Shown here: positions 1 to 8,432 of the stretch, in pieces
Position numbering within the stretch: position 1 is the stretch's first letter
How the letters are laid out: the number at the start of each line of letters is the position of its first letter
Source: Mycobacteriales bacterium
Lineage (GTDB): Bacteria; Actinomycetota; Actinomycetes; BP-191
DNA length: 64,000 bases
Direction: 5' to 3'
Assembly (NCBI GenBank): GCA_035714365.1
Contig: DASTMB010000037.1
Coordinates: forward strand, 95,647 to 159,646
Position numbers and translations under genes: made by a program
Notes under the pieces: generated by a model
Seen by the model: only the letters and a program-made list of their open reading frames with translations
Databases searched by the model: none
What the model was told of the DNA's origin: nothing

Positions 1-298
1 TCCCGAGCGCCCCCGTGAGCCGGGCGGCGTTCTGGCCGAGGAGCAGCCTGGTCGAGCCGAGGACGGTGACGACGACGCGGTACCCGGCATCGGCGGCGGC
101 CGCGGCGAGCGCCGTGATGGCCGTCGTCTTCCCGGACTGGACGTAGCCGAGCGCCAGTCCCGTCGCGCCGGCATGTCCGCCGGGCGCGAGGGGGCCGTGC
201 GCGAGGATCGCGTCGATCGACGTCCAGACGGACCGCCGTGCGTCGTCCGGGAGCCCCCGCGCGACCAGGCCGGCGTCGAGCCGGTCGCGTTCGCGCAT
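1..298 (-). CDS. Z1-domain-like P-loop protein, N-terminal part (cut by window edge)
   Basis: I translated this by hand from the ATG at 298. The first 99 residues contain a Walker A motif (GYVQSGKT at about residues 55-62) followed by a strand rich in Val/Leu and LGQNAARL. 'VQSGKT' in this setting is typical of Z1-domain ATPases, which occur with DNA methyltransferases in restriction or defence loci. It starts 12 bases after the stop of the C5-methyltransferase on the same strand, so the two are probably one operon. The nuclease or Z1 domain itself would lie off the left edge. A generic DEAD-box helicase is the alternative. Confidence 0.6.
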   Translation of the reverse strand, partial: MRERDRLDAGLVARGLPDDARRSVWTSIDAILAHGPLAPGGHAGATGLALGYVQSGKTTAITALAAAAADAGYRVVVTVLGSTRLLLGQNAARLTGALG

Positions 299-309
299 CG
301 TCTCTCCCG

Positions 310-1659
310 TCAGGCCGTCCGCAGCCGGCTCGCAGGCCGCTCGACGCGCGGCGTCGGTCCGGCGTCCCGGACGGCGTCCGCGATGTGGCCCGGCACGTCC
401 GGATCGGCCAGGACGTGCTCGCGCAGGACATGGTAGGCGGCGCCGACCGCGACGCCGTTGCCGAGCTGCTTGTACGTCGCCTTGTCCGCCTGCGTCCCGA
501 AGTCGAACCAGTCGGGCAGCCCCTGGAGCCGGGCCGCCTCCCGCGGCGTGATCCGCCGGCGCCGCGGGCCGACGACGCTGGTCTGCGTGATCGCGACGAG
601 CGCGGGGAGGTAGGTCGGCTGCTTCGCCCGGATGCCGCTCGGACGCAGGTGCAGCACCGCGTCCCACAGCGACGGCAGGTCCTGGGCCTGCCACTCGAGC
701 TTGCGCCGCGACGGCGGGAACGCCTTCAGCTCGGGGTGGTCGCTCCGCCAGGCGTCGATGACCTCGCGGTGCTCGCGGTAGAACCCGCTGTTCTTGGTGA
801 GGAAGTCGACCTTCCAGCCGGGGGCGCCCGCGGGCACGGCCGGGTTGACCCGGAACGCGTCGGCCCAGAGCGGGAACCCCGGCAACGGCACGCCCTCGCG
901 CACCTCGAGCAGCCGCGCGACGAAGTCGGCCCAGACGTCGATCCACCGCTGCTCGGCGGCGCTGAGGCGGTAGCGCTGGGTCGCCGCGGACTCCGTCTCC
1001 AGCGGCAGGTGCTGCCCGACGTCCCACGAGCGCGGGTCCCAGCCGGGCACCGGCCGGCGCGGGACCGGCGGCGGGACGTCGGTCGCCGCCATGGCGCGGG
1101 TGCGGCCGACGTACGTGCCGACGATGAACACGCGCTCCCGGACCTGCGGCGTCCCGCCCTGCTCGGGCGGCAGCAGGTGCGGCGAGAAGACGGTGGGCGT
1201 GCCGGACACGCGGTAGCCGAGCCCCCGCAGCGTGTGGACGATCGTCGCCCACGTCTCCGCGTGGCGCGGGCCCGCGAGGTTACGGACGTTCTCCAGCAGG
1301 ATCACGCTCGGGCGGCGCGCCTCCAGCAGCTTGGCGATGTTGAAGAACAGCGTGCCGCGCGTCTCGTTGATGCCGCGCTGCCGGCCGGACTTGCTGAACG
1401 GCTGGCACGGGAACCCCGCGCAGAGGACGTCGATCTCCGGTACGTGCGGCGCGACCTCGGGCTCGGTCAGGCCGACGATGTCGTCCTCGAGGAGCGGGCG
1501 GCCGGCGGCCGGCACGACGTCGGCGCCCCAGTTGCGCTCGTACACGGCTCGCGCCCCCGGGTCGATCTCGGAGACGAGGACGCAGGTGCCGCCCAGCGCC
1601 GACATCACCGCGTGGAAGCCACCGATCCCCGCGAAGAGATCGGCGTACGTGAACGGCAT
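310..1659 (-). CDS. DNA (cytosine-5) methyltransferase
   Basis: This 449-residue protein carries all main C5-MTase motifs. Motif I is DLFAGIGGFHAV (residues 7-18, SAM binding). Motif IV is GFPCQPFSKSG with the catalytic Cys85. Motif VI is ENV (123-125) and motif VIII is QVRERVFIVG (172-181). The C-terminal motif X is QLGNGVAVG. Length is normal for type II enzymes. The target-recognition region lies at about residues 200-370; its specificity cannot be read. It is followed closely by the Z1-like P-loop gene, so it is more likely the modification subunit of a restriction or defence locus than a lone enzyme. Confidence 0.93.
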   Translation of the reverse strand: MPFTYADLFAGIGGFHAVMSALGGTCVLVSEIDPGARAVYERNWGADVVPAAGRPLLEDDIVGLTEPEVAPHVPEIDVLCAGFPCQPFSKSGRQRGINETRGTLFFNIAKLLEARRPSVILLENVRNLAGPRHAETWATIVHTLRGLGYRVSGTPTVFSPHLLPPEQGGTPQVRERVFIVGTYVGRTRAMAATDVPPPVPRRPVPGWDPRSWDVGQHLPLETESAATQRYRLSAAEQRWIDVWADFVARLLEVREGVPLPGFPLWADAFRVNPAVPAGAPGWKVDFLTKNSGFYREHREVIDAWRSDHPELKAFPPSRRKLEWQAQDLPSLWDAVLHLRPSGIRAKQPTYLPALVAITQTSVVGPRRRRITPREAARLQGLPDWFDFGTQADKATYKQLGNGVAVGAAYHVLREHVLADPDVPGHIADAVRDAGPTPRVERPASRLRTA

Positions 1660-1712
1660 GCCATGAGCTTACCGTGGCCCTGCGACAGATCCCGGCAGCA
1701 CCCCGTCGCGGT

Positions 1713-2165
1713 CTACCCGCGCCACCCCGGCGCGGCGTAGGACAGGACGCGCTCCGGCGTCAGGACCAGCCACTCGGCCGCCCACTCCGGCGCGTCGACG
1801 CCCTCCGGCGGCGCGTCCGCGACCCGGACCGGCCCCTCCACGACCACCGCGAGGTGCTCGTCGTCGACGCCCTCCGCGACGACGAGCGACAGCCACGGCC
1901 GCGCGCGGACGTTGCGGCCGCGCACGGAGCCGGCGACGGTCGGCAGCCACAGCTCGGTCCCGACCAGCCGGAACGACGTCGGGGTGGCGTGCGGCCGCCC
2001 GTCGCCGCGGGTGGTGGCGACGACGGCGTAGCGGCCGGAGCCGAGCACGGCGGCGACGTGCTCACCGGTGAGCCGCCGCTCGGGCGGGTACGACGTCGTC
2101 GTCGCGGGGGCGGACCGCGCGAACGTCGCGTCCTGGAGCCGCCCGTACTCCTCGCCGGCCGTCAT
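1713..2165 (-). CDS. Pyridoxamine 5'-phosphate oxidase-like flavin/F420 split-barrel protein
   Basis: This 150-residue protein has the PNPOx-like split-barrel pattern: YAVVATTRGDGRPHATP near residues 45-60, then the WLPTVAGS strand and RNVRARPWLSLVV. Such proteins bind FMN or F420 and reduce varied small substrates; the substrate is unknown. An ATG at 2174 is also in frame, but the GGGAGG Shine-Dalgarno sequence abuts that codon directly and sits nine bases from the ATG at 2165, so I chose 2165. It stands alone, followed on the same strand by the R-M-like operon. Confidence 0.75.
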   Translation of the reverse strand: MTAGEEYGRLQDATFARSAPATTTSYPPERRLTGEHVAAVLGSGRYAVVATTRGDGRPHATPTSFRLVGTELWLPTVAGSVRGRNVRARPWLSLVVAEGVDDEHLAVVVEGPVRVADAPPEGVDAPEWAAEWLVLTPERVLSYAAPGWRG

Positions 2166-2187
2166 GCGCGGCATCCTCCCGCAGGGG

Positions 2188-3162
2188 TCAGCGGAACGCG
2201 TCCGCGCCCACCCACCACACGAACGCGCCCGCGGCCGGGCCGTCGCCGCCGCGCGTGACGTGCACGGAGCCGCCGTACGAGCCGGCCGCGAGCGGCGCGC
2301 TCTCGAACGTCTCGTGGGCGACGCCCTCGAGCGTCACCGGCATGCCGCCGGAGGCGTGCAGCGGCGGCGCGACGCCGGGCGCGGGGACGGCCGCGGTCGC
2401 GGCGCACGGCTCGGGCACGCCGCCGGCGGGCGCGAGGGTGCCGCCGGTGACGCAGGCGGAGTAGGAGAACGCCGCGGGGATGCCGGGGACGCCGGCGTGC
2501 CAGACGCCGGCGACGGCGAGGCCGTGGCCGCGGAACGAGTGCGCCGCGCTGGTGGCGGCGACCGCCGTGGCGGGGCCGTCGTCGCGGTCCCCGGTGAACG
2601 CCGCGTCCACCCTCCGGGTCGCCTCGATCGCCATCCCGCCGCGCGGGCCGGCCAGGTCGAACTCGAAGAACGACAGGCGGCCGGGCGGGGCGCTGAGGAC
2701 GAGCTGGTACGTGCCGGCCGGGATCGGGTGGCGCCGCGTGTGGCCGACGGTGCGGACCTTGCCGGGGAGGTTGAAGTACGCGTGCTGTGCCCAGTCGCTG
2801 CACGGCCACGGGGGCGTCGGCGCCTGCCGCGACCCGCAGTGGTCGGAGTCCGGGAGCTGGACGGCGACGACGTTGGCCGGGGCGCCGTTGACGCGGGCGG
2901 TGCGGGAGATCAACGCGATCCCCGACCACTGGTCGGTCCGCGCGTAGTCGGCGGTCCAGGCGGAGAGGGAGCCGTCGGACGACAGGTACTCGATGAGCTC
3001 GGCGCCGCGCGGCACGACGACCTCGGTCGTGACGTTGCCGACGCCGTAGACGATGGTGACCCCGCGCAGCGTCACCGGACGCGCGGCGGAGGCGGGAGAG
3101 ACGGGCAGGAACGCGGTCGCGACGGCGAAGGCGGCGACGGCACGGCGAAGCAAGGACGACAT
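2188..3162 (-). CDS. Secreted protein of unknown function
   Basis: The 324-residue product opens with a clear Sec signal peptide (MSSLLRRAVAAFAVATAFLP, cleavage probably after the PASA at about residue 26). The mature part is rich in Gly, Ala and Thr, with scattered cysteines and no motif I recognise. It resembles the other extracellular all-beta proteins of this window in style only. It ends 22 bases before the split-barrel oxidoreductase start, so co-transcription is possible. Confidence 0.7.
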   Translation of the reverse strand: MSSLLRRAVAAFAVATAFLPVSPASAARPVTLRGVTIVYGVGNVTTEVVVPRGAELIEYLSSDGSLSAWTADYARTDQWSGIALISRTARVNGAPANVVAVQLPDSDHCGSRQAPTPPWPCSDWAQHAYFNLPGKVRTVGHTRRHPIPAGTYQLVLSAPPGRLSFFEFDLAGPRGGMAIEATRRVDAAFTGDRDDGPATAVAATSAAHSFRGHGLAVAGVWHAGVPGIPAAFSYSACVTGGTLAPAGGVPEPCAATAAVPAPGVAPPLHASGGMPVTLEGVAHETFESAPLAAGSYGGSVHVTRGGDGPAAGAFVWWVGADAFR

Positions 3163-3244
3163 GGCTGGGACCCCCCGTAGTGGACGTGGAACGCCTACGG
3201 GTTCGACGCCCGCACCCCGCCCACCTGCCCGGAGAAACCACGAA

Positions 3245-3287
3245 GGGCCTCGTCCCGGCCGCCCCTACAACAGCCGGAACGAGGCCC
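3245..3287 (-). terminator. Hairpin downstream of bldC
   Basis: The 15-base arms 3245-3259 and 3273-3287 pair with a single C/A mismatch around a 13-base loop. The stem is GC-rich and lacks a clear T-run, as is common in actinobacteria. It lies between the bldC stop and the start of the secreted-protein gene, so it would end bldC transcription. Confidence 0.65.
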
Positions 3288-3342
3288 GTCGCGTCGCGGT
3301 CCGCCCCCTACAAGCGGGCCGCGATGTCCGAACCGTGGTCGG

Positions 3343-3546
3343 TTACTCCGCGCGCTGCGAGGGGATGCCGGCGAGGAGCTGCCGGACCTCGCTCTCGCGG
3401 TAGCGACGGTGCCCCCCGAGCGTCCGGATCGACGTCAGCTTGCCGGACTTCGCCCAGCGGGTGACGGTCTTCGGGTCGACGCGGAACATGGTCGCCACCT
3501 CCGCCGGAGTCAGGAGGGGCTCGGCCTCAGGAGTGCGGCTGCTCAT
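3343..3546 (-). CDS. bldC: BldC, MerR-like developmental regulator
   Basis: The 67-residue protein is close to Streptomyces BldC across its whole length: LLTPAEVATMFRVDPKTVTR, then WAKSGKLTSIRTLGGHRRYR. This is a single winged-helix MerR-like DNA-binding domain without an effector domain. BldC binds DNA cooperatively as head-to-tail multimers and controls the timing of sporulation genes in Streptomyces. I chose the ATG at 3546, preceded by AAAGGAAC, which gives the usual length; an upstream in-frame ATG at 3633 would add an unlikely tail. The neighbouring conserved hypothetical and valine dehydrogenase match the Streptomyces order. Confidence 0.95.
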   Translation of the reverse strand: MSSRTPEAEPLLTPAEVATMFRVDPKTVTRWAKSGKLTSIRTLGGHRRYRESEVRQLLAGIPSQRAE

Positions 3547-3615
3547 GATCGTTCCTTTCGCGGGGAGCGTGGTCGCTCGCTGTGCAGATCGTCGCCGTTG
3601 CCCGCCTTGTCCGAT

Positions 3616-3633
3616 ATGGCCCGTGCGGGCCAT
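3616..3633. promoter_or_regulatory. 18-base perfect palindrome between lepB and bldC
   Basis: ATGGCCCG-TG-CGGGCCAT is a perfect inverted repeat 70 bases upstream of the bldC start and 19 bases after the signal peptidase stop. The two-base centre is short for a terminator loop, so an operator for bldC control is as likely as a weak terminator of lepB. Confidence 0.45.
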
Positions 3634-3651
3634 CTTCTGACTATGTCGTGA

Positions 3652-4485
3652 CTAGTCCGTCGAATGGCGAGACGGCGCCCGGCGCCCGCTCCGCCACCTG
3701 CGCACCGCCGTGACCGGTACGGCCAGCGCGAGGCCGAGGACCGGCGGCGCGGCGGGCGACGCGGGCAGCGACGAGGTGCGGTACGTCCGCTGGTCGAACG
3801 CGTCCGGCACCCGCAGCACCTTGCTCCGGCCCGGCGGGAAGAACACCGCGAACGCCCGCCCCACGACCGCCGTCTCGGGGATCGTGCCGTTGAAGCGGGA
3901 GTCGGCGGAGCCGTCGCGGTGGTCGCCCATGACCCAGAGCTGGCCGGGCGGGACGGTGACCGGTTGGAACGACATCTGCGGCGTCTGCGGGTCGGTCAGG
4001 TAGACGTACGGCTCGCGCAGCTCCTGGCCGTTGACGGTGACGTGGTCGTTGGTGCAGCAAGCGACGGTGTCGCCGGGGATGCCGATGACCCGCTTGATGA
4101 AGTCCTTGTCACCGGGCGCGCCGAAGCCGACGGCGCCCTGGACCTCGCGGAGCACCTTCTGCACGACGTTGCGCGGCGGGTCGACCGTGACCTCGGAGTT
4201 GAAGTTGGTGCCCTTGCCGTTGAAGACGACGATCTCGCCGCGGTGGATGTCGCGGAACCGGTAGACGAGCTTGTTGACCAGCACCCGGTCGCCACGGCAG
4301 CCGGGGCAGCCGTGCAGCGTCTTCTCCATCGACCCGGACGGGATGAAGAACGCCTGCACGAGGAACGCCTTCATCACCAGCGCCAGCGCGATGGCCACGG
4401 CGAGCAGGAACCACAGGTCCTTCGTCACGTTGCGGCGCGCCCTGGGCTCCTCCACCGCTGCCACGTCCTCGGTCATGACCGCCAT
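3652..4485 (-). CDS. lepB: Signal peptidase I
   Basis: This 277-residue membrane serine protease removes Sec and Tat signal peptides. The N-terminal anchor spans about residues 24-44. The catalytic Ser52 lies in IPSGSMEKT and the general-base Lys131 in DFIKRVIGIPGD; the MGDHRDGSADSR box is intact. A second hydrophobic segment near residues 240-262 gives the two-anchor form seen in actinobacteria. GCPGC (59-63) and a CC pair at 143-144 are unusual cysteines for an exoplasmic domain and could form disulphides. A second ATG at 4476 is possible. Confidence 0.93.
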   Translation of the reverse strand: MAVMTEDVAAVEEPRARRNVTKDLWFLLAVAIALALVMKAFLVQAFFIPSGSMEKTLHGCPGCRGDRVLVNKLVYRFRDIHRGEIVVFNGKGTNFNSEVTVDPPRNVVQKVLREVQGAVGFGAPGDKDFIKRVIGIPGDTVACCTNDHVTVNGQELREPYVYLTDPQTPQMSFQPVTVPPGQLWVMGDHRDGSADSRFNGTIPETAVVGRAFAVFFPPGRSKVLRVPDAFDQRTYRTSSLPASPAAPPVLGLALAVPVTAVRRWRSGRRAPSRHSTD

Positions 4486-4503
4486 AACGCACGAGCCTAG
4501 CGA

Positions 4504-5316
4504 TCAGTTCGCGACCTCGACGCTGCGCACCGCACCCCACCGGGTCGCCACCCGCGCGTACGCCGCCATCGCCTCGTCCGCCTCGCCGTTGCCGAGGCAG
4601 GCGACGGCGTGCGCGATGTCGGCCGCCGACTCGTCGGCGGCCAGCTCGTCGTCGTCGAACAGCGACACCAGGCCGCCGTAGTCGAGCTCGACCAGCGACC
4701 GCGGGTGGTACTCCTCGAGCCAGTGCGCGAGCTCCTCGACGCCCTCGATGACGGGCCGGTCCTCGACGGTGCGGCGCAGGATCGCGAGGGCGCGCGCCAC
4801 GCGCCGCCGGGCGTTCGACATCGTCGTCAGGTAGGAGACGGACCGGTCGCCGTCCAGCGTGAGCCGCCGCTCCTCCCCCTCGAACGGCAGGAACCACCGC
4901 AGCGGCACCTGCCAGGTCTCGCTGAGGATGTGCGACTTCAGCTCCGGCTCGGTGCTGCGCCAGCGGGCCAGCTCCCGCTCGGCGACCTCCGCCGCCTGCT
5001 TCGGGAAGAACGCGTCGGCGATCTCGTCCGGCATCCCGCGGCGGAACTCCGCCATCGCCTCCCACGCCCGCACCTGGGTGCGCCACGGGCAGACGTAGGT
5101 GACGCCCTCGGCGCGGTGCACGAACGCGTGCTCCACCTCGGTCGCGGCGGGGACGCCGATCGCGGCGACGATCGCCGCCCGCTGCTCGGCCCGCGCGCCG
5201 AGCGCCGTGCCGGGGGCGGGGCGTTCGGACAGGTACCGCTCCCAGCGCCGCCGCTCGGGCGGCGGGAAGGCGGCGAGGGGCTCGTACGCCCGCAGGTAGG
5301 ACGTGTACGCCGTCAC
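4504..5316 (-). CDS. Conserved actinobacterial hypothetical protein
   Basis: A soluble 270-residue protein starting [14 protein letters not shown], rich in charged residues, with no catalytic motif I can name. The position between bldC/lepB and valine dehydrogenase matches the conserved hypothetical found between bldC and vdh in Streptomyces (from memory, the SCO4090 position), so it is probably that orthologue. GTG start at 5316; divergent from vdh. Confidence 0.8.
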   Translation of the reverse strand: MTAYTSYLRAYEPLAAFPPPERRRWERYLSERPAPGTALGARAEQRAAIVAAIGVPAATEVEHAFVHRAEGVTYVCPWRTQVRAWEAMAEFRRGMPDEIADAFFPKQAAEVAERELARWRSTEPELKSHILSETWQVPLRWFLPFEGEERRLTLDGDRSVSYLTTMSNARRRVARALAILRRTVEDRPVIEGVEELAHWLEEYHPRSLVELDYGGLVSLFDDDELAADESAADIAHAVACLGNGEADEAMAAYARVATRWGAVRSVEVAN

Positions 5317-5426
5317 GCCCCCATCCTCTACCCTGGTGGCACCCAGGATCGACCGCCGCGCCTCACGAGGGCGCGGCCCCCCATGCCCGCCTCACCACCC
5401 CCGAGGCCGAACGTCAGGAGCTTCCC

Positions 5427-6494
5427 GTGGGCGTCTTCAGCGCCAGCACCGGGCACGAGCAGGTCGTCTTCTGCCAGGACCCGCAGTCCGGCCTCAAGGC
5501 CATCGTCGCGATCTACTCCACCGCCCTCGGCCCCGCCCTCGGCGGGACGCGGTTCTACCCGTACGCGACGGAGGACGACGCGCTGCACGACGTCCTCAAC
5601 CTCTCCCGCGCGATGGCGTACAAGGCGGCCTGCGCGGGCCTCGACCTCGGCGGCGGCAAGGCCGTCATCATCGGCGACCCGGAGCGCGACAAGAGCGAGA
5701 CCCTGCTGCGCGCGTACGGCCGGTTCGTCGCCTCCCTCAACGGCCGGTACTTCACCGCCTGCGACGTCGGCACGTACGTCCAGGACATGGACGTCATCGC
5801 CCGCGAGTGCCGCTGGGTGACCGGCCGCTCGCCGGAGCACGGCGGCGCGGGCGACTCGGCGGTGCTGACGGCGTTCGGCGTGTTCCAGGGCATGCGGGCC
5901 GCGGCGGAGGCGACGTGGGGCGAGCCGACGCTGCGCGGCCGCCGCGTCGGCGTCGCCGGGGTCGGCAAGGTCGGCCACCACCTCGTCGAGCACCTGCTCG
6001 CCGACGGCGCGTCGGTCGTCATCGCCGACGTCAACGCCGAGGCCGTCGCGCGCGTCACGTCAGCGCACCCCGAGGTCGAGGTGGTCGACGTGGACGCGCT
6101 GGTGTCGCAGCAGATGGACGTCTACGCGCCGTGCGCGCTCGGCGGCGCGCTCAACGACGAGACCGTCCCCGTCCTCCAGGCGAAGGTCGTCTGCGGCGCC
6201 GCGAACAACCAGCTCGACCACCCCGGCATCGAGAAGGTCCTCGCCGACCGCGGCGTCCTCTACGCACCCGACTACGTCGTCAACGCCGGCGGCCTGGTGC
6301 AGGTCGCCGACGAGATCGAGGGCTTCAACTTCGAGCGGGCCAAGGCGCACGCCGCGAAGATCTACGACACCACGAAGAAGGTGTTCGCGATCGCGGCGGA
6401 CGAGGGCGTGCCGCCGGCGGTGGCGGCGGACCGGTTCGCCGAGCGCCGGATGAGCGAGGTCGGCCGGCTGCGCGGCGTGTACCTGCGGCCGTAA
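5427..6494 (+). CDS. vdh: Leucine/valine-type amino acid dehydrogenase
   Basis: The 355-residue enzyme belongs to the Glu/Leu/Phe/Val dehydrogenase family, which oxidatively deaminates branched-chain amino acids with NAD+. The N-terminal domain has [12 protein letters not shown] and [12 protein letters not shown], with the substrate-binding or catalytic lysines Lys66 and Lys78. The Rossmann fingerprint [10 protein letters not shown] follows near residue 170, then ANNQL and [11 protein letters not shown] start at 5427 with AGGAG at 5416-5420. Streptomyces valine dehydrogenase sits in the same place near bldC, which favours valine; leucine or phenylalanine cannot be excluded. Confidence 0.88.
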   Translation: MGVFSASTGHEQVVFCQDPQSGLKAIVAIYSTALGPALGGTRFYPYATEDDALHDVLNLSRAMAYKAACAGLDLGGGKAVIIGDPERDKSETLLRAYGRFVASLNGRYFTACDVGTYVQDMDVIARECRWVTGRSPEHGGAGDSAVLTAFGVFQGMRAAAEATWGEPTLRGRRVGVAGVGKVGHHLVEHLLADGASVVIADVNAEAVARVTSAHPEVEVVDVDALVSQQMDVYAPCALGGALNDETVPVLQAKVVCGAANNQLDHPGIEKVLADRGVLYAPDYVVNAGGLVQVADEIEGFNFERAKAHAAKIYDTTKKVFAIAADEGVPPAVAADRFAERRMSEVGRLRGVYLRP

Positions 6495-6512
6495 CCGGCC
6501 CCGAACGGCAAA

Positions 6513-6546
6513 GGACCCCCGGTGGCAGCCTCTCCACCGGGGGTCC
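6513..6546. terminator. Bidirectional terminator hairpin
   Basis: Perfect 13-base arms (6513-6525 and 6534-6546, GGACCCCCGGTGG and its complement) enclose an eight-base loop. It lies 19 bases after the vdh stop and just beyond the stop of the converging secreted-protein gene, so it can serve both. Confidence 0.85.
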
Positions 6547-6564
6547 CCGCGTCAGCGGGCCGTG

Positions 6565-7188
6565 CTACATCAGGGTGCCGTCCATGGCGCAGCCGGTGTG
6601 CGCGAGCGGCTGGCCGTCGGTGAGGCCGGTCGCGGTCGCGTCGTCGATCGAGTAGAACTGCGCCGCCTTGGTGGAGAACTTCGCCGGGAACGCCAGGCTC
6701 CCGGTCAGCGAGTCGTTGTACGACTGCTGGAAGTTCACGACCAGCGTGTAGGTCTTGCCGTACTTGAGCTTGGTGCCCGGCACGACCATGACCTCGCCGG
6801 TGGAGGCGCTGCCGCCGCAGTTCGCGATGTAGCCGTTCTCGGCCGCGCCGGACGGGTACAGGTAGAGGTCGTAGTCGCTGCCCGGGTTGCCCCACTTGGC
6901 CTTGACGACGAGGTCGCCCTTGACGCCCTTGGCCGGCTTGAAGACGAACGACTTCTTGTAGCAGCGGGGCGGGGTGCACGCGGCGCCGCCGAACGTCGGG
7001 CCGAGGGGGCCGACGATCGAGCCGGCCTGGTCGCCGACGGCGTTGTTCTGCGTCGTGACGGCCTGGTTGAACTTCCAGCCCTTGACCTTCTTGCCGTCGA
7101 GCACGACGGTGCCCGCCGCGTGAGAGGGCACGGTCGCGGCGGCCACGAGGGCGGCCGAGCCGAGCGCGAGGAGCAGTCGAGCGCGCAT
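6565..7188 (-). CDS. Secreted protein with PPC-like beta-sandwich
   Basis: The start at 7188 is preceded by AGGAG and opens a signal peptide ([20 protein letters not shown], cleavage after SHA near residue 25). The 207-residue product has a segment GSDYDLYLYPSG that resembles pre-peptidase C-terminal domains, a calcium-stabilised beta-sandwich usually appended to exoenzymes. Here it stands alone. The product at 16299 has a similar layout. An upstream in-frame ATG at 7413 would bury the signal peptide and is rejected. Confidence 0.7.
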   Translation of the reverse strand: MRARLLLALGSAALVAAATVPSHAAGTVVLDGKKVKGWKFNQAVTTQNNAVGDQAGSIVGPLGPTFGGAACTPPRCYKKSFVFKPAKGVKGDLVVKAKWGNPGSDYDLYLYPSGAAENGYIANCGGSASTGEVMVVPGTKLKYGKTYTLVVNFQQSYNDSLTGSLAFPAKFSTKAAQFYSIDDATATGLTDGQPLAHTGCAMDGTLM

Positions 7189-7369
7189 TGGGGTCTCCTG
7201 GAGATCTGGGTCTCGTTCCACGACTCGGTTTCGCCGTCGCGGGTGCCGGTCCCTGCAACGAGCGGGTGCCCAACCGGTTGCGCGCCGGGCGCGGATGTCC
7301 CGGTTCGTCCCGTTGTGGGCCGTGGCGTACGGCGTGCGGCGGGGCACGGAGACAGGTACGGTGAGAGTG

Positions 7370-7389
7370 GTGTCCCGGACATGAGACAC
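7370..7389. promoter_or_regulatory. Nested inverted repeats upstream of DUF3073 gene
   Basis: The divergent 269-base gap between the PPC-like gene and DUF3073 contains TGTCC-C-GGACA (7371-7381), overlapping a wider GTGTC...GACAC repeat (7370-7374, 7385-7389). It sits about 70 bases upstream of the DUF3073 start. An operator is plausible; I see no other structure in the gap. Confidence 0.35.
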
Positions 7390-7457
7390 TTCTTCGCAAG
7401 CGACCGTTTTCACGGGGGGCGTCAGCGCCTGCCCGTCCCTCGAGGAGGTCGAGCCAC

Positions 7458-7646
7458 ATGGGGCGCGGCCGTGCCAAGGCGATCCAGAAGAAGATCGCGC
7501 GCGACCTGAAGTACAGCAGTGGGGGCACCGATCTCGAACGCCTGCGCGCCGAACTCACGGGCGGCGCGGCCGACCACGAGCACGCGGCGGCCGCGGAGGA
7601 CGACGAGGACGAGCTCGCGGACCCGTACGCGGACGACGACGAGTAG
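7458..7646 (+). CDS. DUF3073 family small protein
   Basis: A 62-residue protein with a basic N-terminus (MGRGRAKAIQKKIARDLKYS), then SSGGTDLERLRAEL and a very acidic tail (DDEDELADPYADDDE). This layout is characteristic of actinobacterial DUF3073, which is found beside vdh and purM in Streptomyces. The function is unknown; the basic head suggests nucleic acid binding. RBS GAGGAGG lies about 10 bases before the ATG. Confidence 0.88.
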   Translation: MGRGRAKAIQKKIARDLKYSSGGTDLERLRAELTGGAADHEHAAAAEDDEDELADPYADDDE

Positions 7647-7652
7647 CGCCGG

Positions 7653-8432
7653 CTAGTACGGCGGCACCTTCGAGGAGGGCACCAGCACCTCCGGCGAGAC
7701 GCGGAAGTGGCGGCCGTCCCAGACGACGCGCCGCCGGGCGTACGTGCCGTTGCCGCGGATCGCGTAGTCGTCGATCCAGCCCGGCCGCACCGCCACCCGC
7801 CCGTCGGCGAGTGCCGGGCGGTGCGCCCGCAGCACGAGCGGGCCGCCCTTCACCCAGGTCAGGACGTCGTACGCCGTCTCGCCGGGCGTGCCGGTGAGCC
7901 GGAACACCACGGCGACGCCGTCGGTGCCGTGGCCGGTGAGCGTGCCGGGGCGGACGAACACGTTCGTCCAGCGGCGTTCGGTGTCGCGCGCCTCGTAGCG
8001 GAGCAGGTAGCCGTCGCGGCCGAGCACGTACAGGCGCGTCGCGATCGTGTTGCCGGGCTCCGCGCCGACGGCCCAGAGCAGGTCGCCGCCGTCGAGGCGG
8101 ACGGCGGCGCAGCGCACCCGCGCCAGGTCGGTGAACACGCTCGCGCAGTCGGCGCCGCCGGCGACCTTGCGCGGCTGCCCGGGGTCGGCCGCCAGCGCCA
8201 GCGTCGCGCCGGCGGTCGTGGCGACGTCGCCAGCCGGCGACGGGACGACCGGCGTGGGGCTCGGCGTCGGCGTCGGGGTGGCCGTGCGGGTGGGGGTCGG
8301 CCTCGGCTTCGGGGTGGGCTTCGGCGTCGCGGTGGTCGGCTCCAGCGGCGTCGGCTCCGCGCGGGGCGTGCCGCCGCCGCAGGCGGCGAGGGCCAGCGCG
8401 GCGGCCAGCGCCGCGACCGCCGGCCGGATCAC
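7653..8432 (-). CDS. Putative lipoprotein of unknown function
   Basis: The 259-residue product starts at a GTG that overlaps the purM stop (GTGA), so translation is probably coupled. A lipobox LALAAC places the acylated Cys at residue 18. It is followed by a 45-residue Pro/Thr linker of the (PT)n cell-wall-spanning kind and a globular domain with two cysteines (ADCASV, RVRCAAV). No catalytic motif was recognised. It closes the purF-purM transcript and is convergent with DUF3073. Confidence 0.75.
   Translation of the reverse strand: MIRPAVAALAAALALAACGGGTPRAEPTPLEPTTATPKPTPKPRPTPTRTATPTPTPSPTPVVPSPAGDVATTAGATLALAADPGQPRKVAGGADCASVFTDLARVRCAAVRLDGGDLLWAVGAEPGNTIATRLYVLGRDGYLLRYEARDTERRWTNVFVRPGTLTGHGTDGVAVVFRLTGTPGETAYDVLTWVKGGPLVLRAHRPALADGRVAVRPGWIDDYAIRGNGTYARRRVVWDGRHFRVSPEVLVPSSKVPPY

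Noticed and set aside
8220..8345. Repetitive GGCGTCGGGGT-like DNA as a possible minisatellite or CRISPR-like array
   Set aside because: It encodes the Pro/Thr linker of the lipoprotein; repeats are irregular and in frame, with no spacers.
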